From positions 68,929-132,928 of the forward strand of contig CAWCDM010000053.1 of NCBI GenBank assembly GCA_963794185.1: a stretch of 64,000 nucleotides of DNA, read 5' to 3'. The position numbers were made by a program, and so were the translations under genes. This document shows, in pieces, positions 54,832-63,080 of this stretch. Source of the stretch: JAMXLO01 sp963794185. Lineage in GTDB: Bacteria > Pseudomonadota > Alphaproteobacteria > Acetobacterales > Acetobacteraceae. The stretch's first letter is position 1. Each line of letters opens with the position of its first letter. A model generated the notes under the pieces. It had not been told where the DNA came from. It made no database searches and saw only the letters and a program-made list of their open reading frames with translations.

Positions 54832-56595
54832 ATGTCCGATCACAGCACGCACGCGCGGCCCGGTCGGCGCGACGTTCTCAAAGGTGCCGCCGCCGCGACC
54901 GCCGCGGCACTGACGCCGATCGGGCTGGCGACCGCGCAACCATCCGCCATACCTCGCAACAAGACGATGATCCTGGTGTGGTCTGGATCGCGCGAAGGGC
55001 GCTGGGTGGATTTCGAGCTGTGGAATCCGTATTCGCTCGGATCGAATCACCAGAATGGACCCAACATCATCTACGAGCCGCTGGCCTATTACAGCGCCTT
55101 CGCCGACAAGACCTACATGTGGCTGGCGGAAAGCTACCAGTTCACACCGGACTTCAGACAGCTCACGATCAAGACGCGTTCGGGCATCGCATGGTCGGAC
55201 GGCACGCCGTTTTCGGCCGAGGACGTGGCATTCACGCTGAACAGCCTGCGCGACATCGGGCCAAAGGTGAAATGGGGCGTCGATGTGCAGCAGGTACTGA
55301 AGGAGGCGAAGGCGACCGATGCCAACACCGTGGTCGTCGACTTCGTGGTTCCCGCGCCGCGGTTCTTCTTCTTCCTCAGCTACAAGTACGACATCGGCGT
55401 CTACATCGTGCCGAAGCACATCTTTGATGGCCAGGACTGGACGACATTCAAGCACTTCGACATCGCCAAGGGCTGGCCGGTCAGCACCGGGCCGTGGAAG
55501 GTGACGGACGCGTCGCTGCAGCAGAAGGTGTTCGACCGGCGTCCCGACTGGTGGGCGGCAAAGGCGGGGCTCGCGCCGCTGCCAGCGATCGAGCGCACGA
55601 TCTGGCTGCCGTACGCTGGCGAGCAGGCCACCGCGCAGGCGCTGATCACCAACCAGCTGGACGCAGGCACCGGCATGCAGCCGGCGACATTCCCGACCGT
55701 GTTCCGCGGCAATCCGAAGATCATCACGCACACCGCACAGAAATCGCCGTACGGCTATGTCGACTGGTGGCCGATCTCGCTCTACGTCAACAACGAGGTG
55801 AAGCCGTTCGACGACAAGGACGTACGCTGGGCGCTCTCTTACTACATCGACCGCGACCAGTTGATCGATGTCGGCTATCTCGGCGCGTCGCAGGTGTCGT
55901 CGCTGCCGATGCCGGCCTATCCGCCGCTGCAGCCGTACTTCGATGCGGTGAAGGACCTGCTGGCGAAATACGACACGCTGGCGTTCGAGCCGAGGAAGGG
56001 CGATGCGCTGCTGTCCGCCAAGGGCTTCAAAAAGGATTCTTCCGGAGCCTGGACCGACGCACAGGGCAAGAAGCTGACAGTCGATATCATCGGCTTCGGC
56101 GCGGCCGGCCCGGCCATCGGCCCGGTGTTGTCGGAGATGCTGAAGCGCCATGGCGTCGAGGCCTCGCTGAGCATGCCGCCCGACTTCGACGACCGCTTCC
56201 AGAAGGGCCAGTTCGTCGGCTCAATCTACGGCCATGGCGGCGCGATCAACGAGCCGTACTCGATGCTGCGGCTGTACCAGGGCCGCAGCGTCGCGGTGCC
56301 CGGCGCCCACCTGGTGAACTTCGCACGCTGGAAGAACGAGGGGTTCGACAAGATCACCGACGAGATGTACGTCACCGATCCGAACGACAAGCCGAAAATG
56401 ATAGAACTGTTTCATCGCGCGATGGAGATCTGGCTGCCGGAGCTGCCGGACATCCAGCTTGTGCAGAATTTTCACCGGATTCCGATGAACACCACCTACT
56501 GGAAGAACTGGCCGACGGCGGACAACAACTACGTCAACGGCGCATCCTGGCACCTGACCTATCCGATCGTGCTATGGAACCTGCAGCCGGCCTGA
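54832..56595 (+). CDS. ABC transporter substrate-binding protein, family 5
   Basis: 587 residues, intact. Leader MSDHSTHARPGRRDVLKGAA with a twin-Arg, exported by Tat, cleavage near ATAQP. SBP_bac_5 pattern: ESYQFTPDFRQLTIKTRSGI AWSDGTPFSAEDVAFTLNSL, FKHFDIAKGWPVSTGPWKV, NNEVKPFDDKDVRWALSYYI DRDQLI, ending TYPIVLWNLQPA. GGAGGAAACACGCA precedes ATG 54832. Followed by a DppB-type permease 3 bp downstream. Unlike the three copies at 19830-25999 it has no indels. Confidence 0.92.
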   Translation: MSDHSTHARPGRRDVLKGAAAATAAALTPIGLATAQPSAIPRNKTMILVWSGSREGRWVDFELWNPYSLGSNHQNGPNIIYEPLAYYSAFADKTYMWLAESYQFTPDFRQLTIKTRSGIAWSDGTPFSAEDVAFTLNSLRDIGPKVKWGVDVQQVLKEAKATDANTVVVDFVVPAPRFFFFLSYKYDIGVYIVPKHIFDGQDWTTFKHFDIAKGWPVSTGPWKVTDASLQQKVFDRRPDWWAAKAGLAPLPAIERTIWLPYAGEQATAQALITNQLDAGTGMQPATFPTVFRGNPKIITHTAQKSPYGYVDWWPISLYVNNEVKPFDDKDVRWALSYYIDRDQLIDVGYLGASQVSSLPMPAYPPLQPYFDAVKDLLAKYDTLAFEPRKGDALLSAKGFKKDSSGAWTDAQGKKLTVDIIGFGAAGPAIGPVLSEMLKRHGVEASLSMPPDFDDRFQKGQFVGSIYGHGGAINEPYSMLRLYQGRSVAVPGAHLVNFARWKNEGFDKITDEMYVTDPNDKPKMIELFHRAMEIWLPELPDIQLVQNFHRIPMNTTYWKNWPTADNNYVNGASWHLTYPIVLWNLQPA

Positions 56596-56598
56596 CGC

Positions 56599-57603
56599 AT
56601 GCAGCTCGCCTACATCGCGCGACGCTTCCTGGTCTTTCTGCTGATCGTCTGGCTGGCGGCGTCGCTGAACTTCTTCCTGCCGCGGCTGTCGGGCCAGGAC
56701 CCGGTGCGCACCAAGCTGCTGCAGTCGGCGCAGCTTGGCGGCTATGTGCATTCGGGCATCGAGGAGATGGCGCGGGAGTACGATAAGCGCTTCGGCCTCG
56801 ACCAGCCGCTGTGGCGTCAATATCTGACCTATCTGCGCAACACGACGCGGCTGGATTTTAACTACTCGATCGCCAACTACCCGCGCACTGTGCGCGAGCT
56901 GGTTGGTGAGGCGATTCCGTGGACCGTCGGCCTGCTCGGCGTCACCACGCTGCTGTCGTTTGCCATCGGCACGCTGCTGGGGGCGCTGCTCGCCTGGCCC
57001 GGTGCGCCGCACTGGATGCGCTATCTGATGCCGCCGTTGTGGGCGCTGCATGCGATCCCGTTCTTCCTGCTCGGGCTGATCCTGATGTACCTGCTGGCGT
57101 TCCAGGTGCCGCTGCTGCCGATCTTCGGCGGCTACAGCGCAGGCACGGTGCCGTCACTTTCGGCGGGCTTCGTGTGGGACGTCGTATCACATGCGTTGCT
57201 GCCGGCGCTGTCGATCGTCCTGGTCGCGACCGGCGGATGGGCGCTGGGGATGCGTGGCATGATGGTGACGACGATGGGCGAGGACTACGTAACCTTCGCC
57301 GAGGCCAAGGGCCTGAAGAGTCCGACGATCTTTCTGCGGTATTGCCTGCGGAATGCGATCCTGCCGCAGACGACGGCGCTGGCACTGGCGCTGGGGCAGA
57401 TATTGTCGGGCGCGGTGCTGGTGGAGGTGATCTTCGGTTATCCGGGGATCGGCGCGCTGCTGTTCCAGGCGATCCGCGAGAACGACCATTTCCTGATCCA
57501 GGGCATCGTGTTCACGGTGATCGTGGCGCTGGGATTGGCAACGTTCGTGCTGGATGTGGTGTATCCGTGGCTTGATCCGCGCATTTCGTACCGACGGACA
57601 TAG
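56599..57603 (+). CDS. ABC peptide/opine transporter permease, DppB type
   Basis: 334 residues with six membrane spans, the first in YIARRFLVFLLIVWLAASLN FFLPRLSG. DppB-type features: the long periplasmic first loop (EEMAREYDKRFGLDQPLWRQ YLTYLRN), VGLLGVTTLLSFAIGTLLGA, and EAA-like GEDYVTFAEAKGLKSPTIFL RYCLRNAILPQTTALAL. ATG lies 3 bp after the binding-protein stop. The expected second permease and ATPases are absent; the operon ends at an inverted repeat and IS3/ISL3 DNA, so it was probably truncated by insertion. Confidence 0.92.
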   Translation: MQLAYIARRFLVFLLIVWLAASLNFFLPRLSGQDPVRTKLLQSAQLGGYVHSGIEEMAREYDKRFGLDQPLWRQYLTYLRNTTRLDFNYSIANYPRTVRELVGEAIPWTVGLLGVTTLLSFAIGTLLGALLAWPGAPHWMRYLMPPLWALHAIPFFLLGLILMYLLAFQVPLLPIFGGYSAGTVPSLSAGFVWDVVSHALLPALSIVLVATGGWALGMRGMMVTTMGEDYVTFAEAKGLKSPTIFLRYCLRNAILPQTTALALALGQILSGAVLVEVIFGYPGIGALLFQAIRENDHFLIQGIVFTVIVALGLATFVLDVVYPWLDPRISYRRT

Positions 57604-57611
57604 AAGAAGAT

Positions 57612-57693
57612 CCACCGCAGAGACGCAGAGGCACTGAGTAGATTTTCAATTCGCGCGAAGCGCATTCTTAAAATCCTCTGTGTCTTTGTGGTG
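57612..57693. repeat. Inverted-repeat intergenic element
   Basis: CCACCGCAGAGACGCAGAGG (57612-57631) and CCTCTGTGTCTTTGTGGTG (57675-57693) are imperfect reverse complements (about 15 of 19). It lies 8 bp after the permease stop. It looks like the common CCACAGAGxCACAGAG intergenic repeat. Confidence 0.7.
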
Positions 57694-57827
57694 ATTTATT
57701 CTACAGAGATGGCCGGCTTGGTCTGAACAGCGTTTCGGTCCCGATAGATGGATTCCCGACCGATCCTTTCCATCGATTGCCGTTGCGGTTTTAATAAAAT
57801 AGCGATGCCCCGCAACGGCGGCGAATT

Positions 57828-58291
57828 TCAAGCCGCCTCCGCCACTGCGCGGCCACCGAAATAGACGTGATCCGGAGTACGCCCGTCAAGGCTCGAATGC
57901 GGCCGCTTGCGGTTGTAGAACCCAAAATACACACCGATCGAGCTGCGTGCCTCCGACACACTGTCATAGGCACGCAGGTAGACCTCTTCATACTTGACCG
58001 AACGCCACAACCGCTCGACCAACACGTTGTCACGCCAGGACCCACGCCCATCCATGCTGATCCTGATCGCGTTGTCCGACAGCAATCCGGTGGACGATGA
58101 ACTGGTGAACTGGCTGCCCTGATCAGTGTTGCAGATCTCCGGCCGACCATGACGGGCCAGCGCCTCGTCGACCGCATCGAGGCAGAAGTCGACCTCCATG
58201 GTGATCGACACCCGCCAGGCCAGCACCCGTCGGCTGAACCAGTCCATCACCGCAGCCAGGTACACGAAGCCATGGGCCATAGGTAAATAAG
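57828..58291 (-). pseudogene. IS3-family OrfB, C-terminal half (interrupted)
   Basis: Reads YLPMAHGFVYLAAVMDWFSR RVLAWRVS, then EICNTDQGSQFTSSS, GSWRDNVLVERLWRSVKYEE VYLRAYDSV and FYNRKRPHSSLDGRTPDHVY F. These are the rve integrase-core motifs, with the second Asp in NTDQGSQF and the Glu in VERLWRSVKYE. The N-terminal half lies beyond the ISL3 insertion (59776-60030), and the piece between, with the first catalytic Asp, is missing. The disruption point coincides with the left end of ISL3 at 58292. Confidence 0.85.
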
Positions 58292-59775
58292 GGTTCCGCG
58301 CTATTTGGGATGGGTAGAAACGTCCTCATAACGCGGGCAACTGCATGTCGAGCTTGCCCGCCAGCAGGTAAATGATGGCCTTGAGGTTGCGGGTTGAGCG
58401 GTAGCCTCGTGCCTTGGCCTTGGCCGCCTGCACTAAACTATTGATGCCCTCGATCAGGCCGTTGGCGATCTTGCTGTCGAACCATTGTAGTATACCGTCC
58501 CAGTGGCGTTTGACGGTGCGCGCGGCGGCGATAACTGGTTCGATCCGGCTATGGGTGGCCCAGAAGTACCACTTCTTCAGATAACTCGCGCCCGCCTGCG
58601 CAGATGGCTCCTGATAAAGGTCCTGAAAGGCGAGGCGGATCTGATACGCACGGGCGGTCTTGAGGTGCCGCGTGGGCAGACCATCGAGCGTCTTGCGCTG
58701 ACGAACGGACAGCGTCTGCGGATTGCGTAGCCAGAGATAACGCGTGCCACGCAGCAGACTTTGCTCCTCCTGTTCGGCGCGGCGTACCTTATCGACCGCA
58801 TCGTTGACGATCTTGACAGCGTGGAATTTGTCGAAGGTGATGGCGGCATTCGGCAGGTTCTCAGCGATGCCCTTGGTGAAGGCCGGGCTCATATCGATGC
58901 AGACTTGGCTGATCGCGTCGGGATCGCCGCCATGCGCAGTGAGGTCATCGGCGAAGGCGGCTATGGTGGCGGCATCGTTGCCCTCGGTGGCGAACATGAC
59001 GCGGGCTTGGTCGATGTCGACAAACAAAGTGACGTAGTCTTGGCCGCGCCGGGCGGCGGTTTCATCGATCGCGAGCCGGGTCACGCCCGACGCATTGGTC
59101 CGCGCCCGCGCCTCGTCGACATAATGATGAATGACACGCCATAGCCGGGTGTCGTGCTCGCCCACTATCCGGGCCACCGCCTTGACCGGCATCGCCGCGA
59201 CCATGGTCATGACCAATGCCTCGAACAGCAAGGTAAAGCCGCTGCCAGGCCGTGCCCATGACACGTTTACTGTCTTGATGCCGCACTTGTCGCAGCGGAC
59301 GCGCGGCACACGGGCATGCAGATAGGCCTCGTGCTGAAAGAAGTTGAGGTGGCGCCAAGTCATCCGCTCGGTGTCATAGGCCGGGCAGTCCGCCGCACCG
59401 CAGGTCGGGCAGGCGAAGCGGCTGCCCGGGGCGAAGTCGATCTCGATGTCGAGCCGGTGTGCCTCGGGGTCAAAGTCGCTGCGGCTCACCGTCCACGGTG
59501 GGGCCAGTCCCAACGCCTGTTGCAGCAAAGAGGTGTCACGCATGGTTGGTATCCCGCACTCGTCCCGGCCTGCCCCAGCCTGGCGCCGTGCTCGCCGCCG
59601 TCAATGACGCTGCGCGCCGCAAGCGGTGGCCTGCGGCCATCATTGACCGCGGCTGCGCGCGACGCCTTGCTGACGTCAGGCCGGGACAGAGAAACGGCTC
59701 CTGTCAGCCGAACGGAGAAACGCTACCAAGTAGGAAGCGTAAGATAGGCAAGCAAGGGGAGGACATTTCTATCGG
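58292..59775 (-). mobile_element. ISL3-family element inserted in IS3
   Basis: The left end is set by comparison with the second copy: both share GGTTCCGCGCTATTTGGGAT from 58292 and 63081 while the flanks differ. The right end is near 59775, where GAGGACATTTCTATC partly mirrors the left end's GATGGGTAGAAACGTCCTC. No clear 8-bp target duplication was found, and IS3 sequence is missing on the right, suggesting a deletion at insertion or later. Confidence 0.75.
58326..59543 (-). CDS. ISL3-family transposase
   Basis: 405 residues, intact. N-terminal zinc-finger region FACPTCGAADCPAYDTERMT W and VRCDKCGIKTVNVSWARPGS, HTH segment MPVKAVARIVGEHDTRLW, DDE domain: RLAIDETAARRGQDYVTLFV, QVCIDMSPAFTKGIAENLPN and the C-terminal Glu region IANGLIEGINSLVQAAKAKA RGYRS. 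All ISL3 features and full length; likely functional and the probable source of the damaged copy at 63081. Confidence 0.92.
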   Translation of the reverse strand: MRDTSLLQQALGLAPPWTVSRSDFDPEAHRLDIEIDFAPGSRFACPTCGAADCPAYDTERMTWRHLNFFQHEAYLHARVPRVRCDKCGIKTVNVSWARPGSGFTLLFEALVMTMVAAMPVKAVARIVGEHDTRLWRVIHHYVDEARARTNASGVTRLAIDETAARRGQDYVTLFVDIDQARVMFATEGNDAATIAAFADDLTAHGGDPDAISQVCIDMSPAFTKGIAENLPNAAITFDKFHAVKIVNDAVDKVRRAEQEEQSLLRGTRYLWLRNPQTLSVRQRKTLDGLPTRHLKTARAYQIRLAFQDLYQEPSAQAGASYLKKWYFWATHSRIEPVIAAARTVKRHWDGILQWFDSKIANGLIEGINSLVQAAKAKARGYRSTRNLKAIIYLLAGKLDMQLPAL

Positions 59776-60030
59776 ACAGTGACCTGGTCACGACGATGAT
59801 GCGTCGGATGGCGATCGGCGGTATATCGCCGCCGCACAGGTCCAACCCGGCAGACGGCGCAGCATCCGGCTGCCCGCGAACGGATAGTCGAGGTGCAGTT
59901 CGTCGATCCGCCGCATGATCGCCAGTTCGGCGGCAGGCAGCGGACAGGCACTATAATAAAGACTGCCCCGGCTGATCCCCAGCACAGCCGCCTGGCGGCT
60001 CAACGGCAGTTCGTGGCCGCGGTCGATCAT
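59776..60030 (-). pseudogene. IS3-family OrfB, N-terminal part (interrupted)
   Basis: Frame from 60030 reads MIDRGHELPLSRQAAVLGIS RGSLYYS, then ELAIMRRIDELHLDYPFAGS RMLRRL, the usual OrfB N-terminus (HTH_21 region). After about residue 55 it diverges, where the ISL3 end and a deletion interrupt it. It overlaps the OrfA end by a few bases, the normal arrangement for programmed -1 frameshifting in IS3. Confidence 0.8.
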
Positions 60031-60338
60031 CGCTTTGCGCTCGGATGCCCGGCCTTGCCGAGCGCAGCCGATAAAAAATCGTTCTCCAGGGTCAGTTCAC
60101 CGATCTTCGCGTGCAGCGTCTTCAGGTCCACCTCCGGCTCGGAGGATTTGCCGGACGAACCCGTCGCAAACAGGCCGGCTGCCCCCTCGACCAGTTGCGC
60201 CTTCCACGCTGTGATCTGCGTCGAATGCACATCATGAAGCTGCACCAGCTCGGCCAGCGTCTTCTCCCCCTTGATCGCCGCTAAAGCTACCTTCGCCTTG
60301 AACGTCGGGCTGTGGTTGCGCCGTGTACGTCTCGACAT
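60027..60338 (-). CDS. IS3-family OrfA (HTH protein)
   Basis: 103 residues from ATG 60338, with GGAGGGGA just upstream: MSRRTRRNHSPTFKAKVALA AIKGEKTLAELVQLHDVHST QITAWKAQL, then a leucine-zipper segment KTLHAKIGELTLENDFLSAA L. This is the HTH_Tnp_1 type OrfA of the IS3 family. It is intact though its OrfB partner is split, so it can only act, if at all, as a DNA-binding regulator. Confidence 0.88.
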   Translation of the reverse strand: MSRRTRRNHSPTFKAKVALAAIKGEKTLAELVQLHDVHSTQITAWKAQLVEGAAGLFATGSSGKSSEPEVDLKTLHAKIGELTLENDFLSAALGKAGHPSAKR

Positions 60339-60423
60339 GTTCCCCTCCTGTTGCGCGGCATCCTCGCCGCAGTCAGGCAGGGAATCCACTTATCGGCCTG
60401 TTCAGTTTTAACCGGCCACCTCT

Positions 60424-61620
60424 CTACTTTTCAAACTCCCGCATCACCTGCAATCCCCGTTCCAGGTCGACAATCAGGTCCGCCACATCCTCAAGTCCGA
60501 TATGCAGCCGGATCACCGGACCATCGAACCTGCCGCTTCCCGCCGTGCGCGTGATGAAACCCGTCGTCGGCAGCGCCAGACTTTCGAACCCGCCCCATGA
60601 TGCGCCGATGCCGAACAGCTCCAAGGCTTCCACCAGCGCGTGCGTGCTCTCGGGGGAAAAATCCGGCCGGAACTCGACGCCGAACAGGCTGCATGCACCG
60701 GTGAAGTCGCGCTTCCAGATCGCGTGACCCGGCGCACCAGGCAGCGCCGGATGCAGCACCTGCTTCACCTCCGGCCGCCTGGTGAGCCAGTGCGCCACCT
60801 CGATCGCCGAGTCCATCTGCTGCGCCAGCCGCACACCCAACGTGCGCATGCCGCGCAGCGTCAGCCAGCAATCGTCCGGACTGGCATACTGTCCCAGCCC
60901 GCGCGACGTCGCATGCAGCCGTTCCCAGTCCTCGGCCGCGTTCACGGTGATGCTGCCGATCAGAATATCCGAGTGCCCGGCTGGATACTTCGTCGCCGCC
61001 TGGATCGACACATCGACGCCGTGCTTGAACGGCTGGAAGTGATGAATACCCCAGGTGTTGTCCATCAGCACCTTCGCACCCAGCGCATGCGCCGCGCGGG
61101 CGATCGCGGGAATGTCCTGCACCTCGAAAGTGTGGCTGCCGGGGCTCTCGGTATACACGACCTTGGTGTTCGGCCGCATCAAATCGGCAATGCCGGCCTC
61201 ATCGATCACCGGATCGTAGAACGTGGTCTCCACACCAAATCGCTTCAGGAACCCCTCGGCGAAGTTGCGCGACGGGCCGTACACCGAATCCGGCATCAGG
61301 CAATGCTCGCCCGTGTTCAGGAACGCCAGCAGCGGCGTGGTCACCGCAGCCAGTCCCGAACACACGATGGCGCAGCGCGTGCCGCCTTCGACCCCCGCGA
61401 TCACGTCCTCCAGCGCCCAATGGGTCTCCGACCCTCCCAACCCGTAGGTCAACACCCGCTCGCCGCGCCGCGCCGCCATGGCCCGCCGTTCCGCCACCGT
61501 CGGGTACAGCACCGTCGAGCCGCGCAGCAGGGGCGGATTGACGAAGCCGTGCGTGTGTTTGCCGGCCCGCCCGGTGTGCGACAGCCGCGTTCGGAAGCCG
61601 CGCTTCGATGGACCGGTCAT
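60424..61620 (-). CDS. metC: Cystathionine beta-lyase
   Basis: 398 residues from ATG 61620. Cys/Met-metabolism PLP enzyme: FVNPPLLRGSTVLYPTVAER R, LTYGLGGSETHWALEDVIAG VEGG, AIVCSGLAAVTTPLLAFLNT GEH, LMDNTWGIHHFQPFKHGVDV, and the PLP Lys in SIQAATKYPAGHSDILIGSI. The C-terminal GIGASWGGFESLALPTTG and VIRLHIGLEDVADLI favour MetC over gamma-synthase. Converts cystathionine to homocysteine, or removes sulfur from cystine. Its start lies within the 3' end of the sulfurtransferase frame, so the two are probably co-expressed. Confidence 0.9.
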   Translation of the reverse strand: MTGPSKRGFRTRLSHTGRAGKHTHGFVNPPLLRGSTVLYPTVAERRAMAARRGERVLTYGLGGSETHWALEDVIAGVEGGTRCAIVCSGLAAVTTPLLAFLNTGEHCLMPDSVYGPSRNFAEGFLKRFGVETTFYDPVIDEAGIADLMRPNTKVVYTESPGSHTFEVQDIPAIARAAHALGAKVLMDNTWGIHHFQPFKHGVDVSIQAATKYPAGHSDILIGSITVNAAEDWERLHATSRGLGQYASPDDCWLTLRGMRTLGVRLAQQMDSAIEVAHWLTRRPEVKQVLHPALPGAPGHAIWKRDFTGACSLFGVEFRPDFSPESTHALVEALELFGIGASWGGFESLALPTTGFITRTAGSGRFDGPVIRLHIGLEDVADLIVDLERGLQVMREFEK

Positions 61621-62460
61621 TGTTGCTGGTTTCCACCGGGGTATCGGGTCGGCCGCCCCATTCGGTCCAGGAGCCATCGTAGACCGCGCCCTCCGGCAGC
61701 CCGGCGAGACGCATGCCGAGCGTCAGGATGCAGGCCGTCACGCCGGACCCGCAACTCGTCACCACCGGGCGCGATCCATCTACGCCGGCCTGCGCCAGAC
61801 GCGCGCGCACCGCATCGGGTGAACGGAACGTGCCGTCGGCGTTCAGCAGATCGGTGTAGGGCAGGTTCGCGGAACCCGGAATGTGCCCGCTGCGCATTCC
61901 CGGCCGCGGCTCCGGCACCTCGCCGTGAAGCGTCCCGCTGCGCGCGCATCGAGCACGAGTTCCGCCTGTGTCCCCATATTGCCCAGCACATCGCCGATGC
62001 CGCGCAGCCGGCCCGCGCGATAATCGGGCCGGAACGCAACAGGCAACGGCGGCGCCGGTGCGCCGTCTTCCGTCCTGCGCCCCTCGCGAACCCATTTCGG
62101 CAGCCCGCCATCGAGCACCGCCGCAAGGTCGTGGCCAAACAGGCCCATCAGCCACCAGCCGCGCGCCGCCGACGCCAGGCCCTTCTGATCGTAGAACACG
62201 ACGCGCGCCGCATTGCCGACGCCCATCCCGCCGAGCAGTTTCGCGAACCGTCCTGGCGTCGGCACCATGTGCGGCAGGTCGGTATCGGTGTCCGCCACCA
62301 CGTCGATATCGAAATACCGCGCGCCCGGAATATGCGCGCGCAGGTATTCGGCGCGGCCGTCCTTGTCCTCGTTCGGCAGGTATTTCGTCGCGTCGAATAC
62401 CACGAGGTCGGGCTTGCCCAGTTCCGCAGCAAGCCATTCGGTTGTTACCAGCGGTCCCAT
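61605..62460 (-). pseudogene. sseA: Thiosulfate/3-mercaptopyruvate sulfurtransferase, one frameshift
   Basis: Two rhodanese domains from ATG 62460: MGPLVTTEWLAAELGKPDLV VFDATKYLPN, HIPGARYFDIDVVADTDTDL, VVFYDQKGLASAARGWWLMG LFGH, then after a one-base loss near 61928 HGEVPEPRPGMRSGHIPGSA NLPY, and the catalytic loop VVTSCGSGVTACILTLGM with the nucleophile Cys, ending WTEWGGRPDTPVET. No stop is met near the expected end in this frame; it runs on under metC, so a further indel at the 3' end is likely. Supplies sulfane sulfur; grouped with metC. Confidence 0.82.
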
Positions 62461-62532
62461 TGTCGTCTCCCTTTGCCACGGCCGGCGGTGCAGTGTCGGT
62501 ACTGGCGGCGGGGAGTCAATCAGCAGTGCCTC

Positions 62533-62933
62533 TCACTCCATCGTCCGCGGGTCCTCGACATCGACCCTCAGGTGTTCGGTGGGCTGCGGCGTCGCTGTCA
62601 TCACGCACACGCCGTCGGGCGCCTCGAACTGGTGCCAGGTGTCCTGCGGCACGATCGCCATCATCCCGGCGCCGAGCGGAAGGACTGCCGGCCCTCCGCG
62701 GTCATCAGGTGCAGCGTCGTCGCGCCATCGACGATCTGCACGATCTCGTCGCCCTGCGGATGCCGCTCCCAGGCGCTTCTGCCGGCGAATTTGGCGGTGA
62801 AGATCGCGCCGTCGCGATAGGGCGCCAGCCGGGCGAAGGCGCCCTTGCGCTCGGCCTCGGACGAGGTCGGGGTGCGGCCCTTGAGCATCGTCAGCTTGGC
62901 GAACTCGGCCTTGAGATCGACGATGGTGATCAT
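62533..62933 (-). pseudogene. Cupin-domain protein, one frameshift
   Basis: Start at ATG 62933, preceded by GGAGGAAACC. The first frame reads MITIVDLKAEFAKLTMLKGR TP, AIFTAKFAGRSAWERHPQGD EIVQIVDGATTLHLMTAEGR; after a one-base shift near 62680 it continues GAGMMAIVPQDTWHQFEAPD GVCVMTATPQPTEHLRVDVE DPRTME to TGA at 62533. The motif HPxGDE with the later WHQFxAP is a small single-domain cupin. Likely a metal-binding beta-barrel; function unknown. Upstream of and co-oriented with the sulfurtransferase and metC. Confidence 0.75.
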
Positions 62934-63080
62934 GGTTTCCTCCGCGCGCTGAGCCTGCGCGCTCACAACGAGTTATGGCTTCACAACTGAAAGTTCGGGA
63001 AAGGCCTCGAAGTCCTCAGGCGGTCAACCGCCGGGATTATTACAACGCCGCCGTGGGCGAGGGCGGCAATCAGCTTTTAT

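Noticed and set aside
61199..62479. Sulfurtransferase-MetC overlap as an intended fused or overlapping gene
   Set aside because: The sulfurtransferase frame simply lacks a stop after PDTPVET and runs antiphase through metC; given the other indel in this gene it is more likely a frame error.
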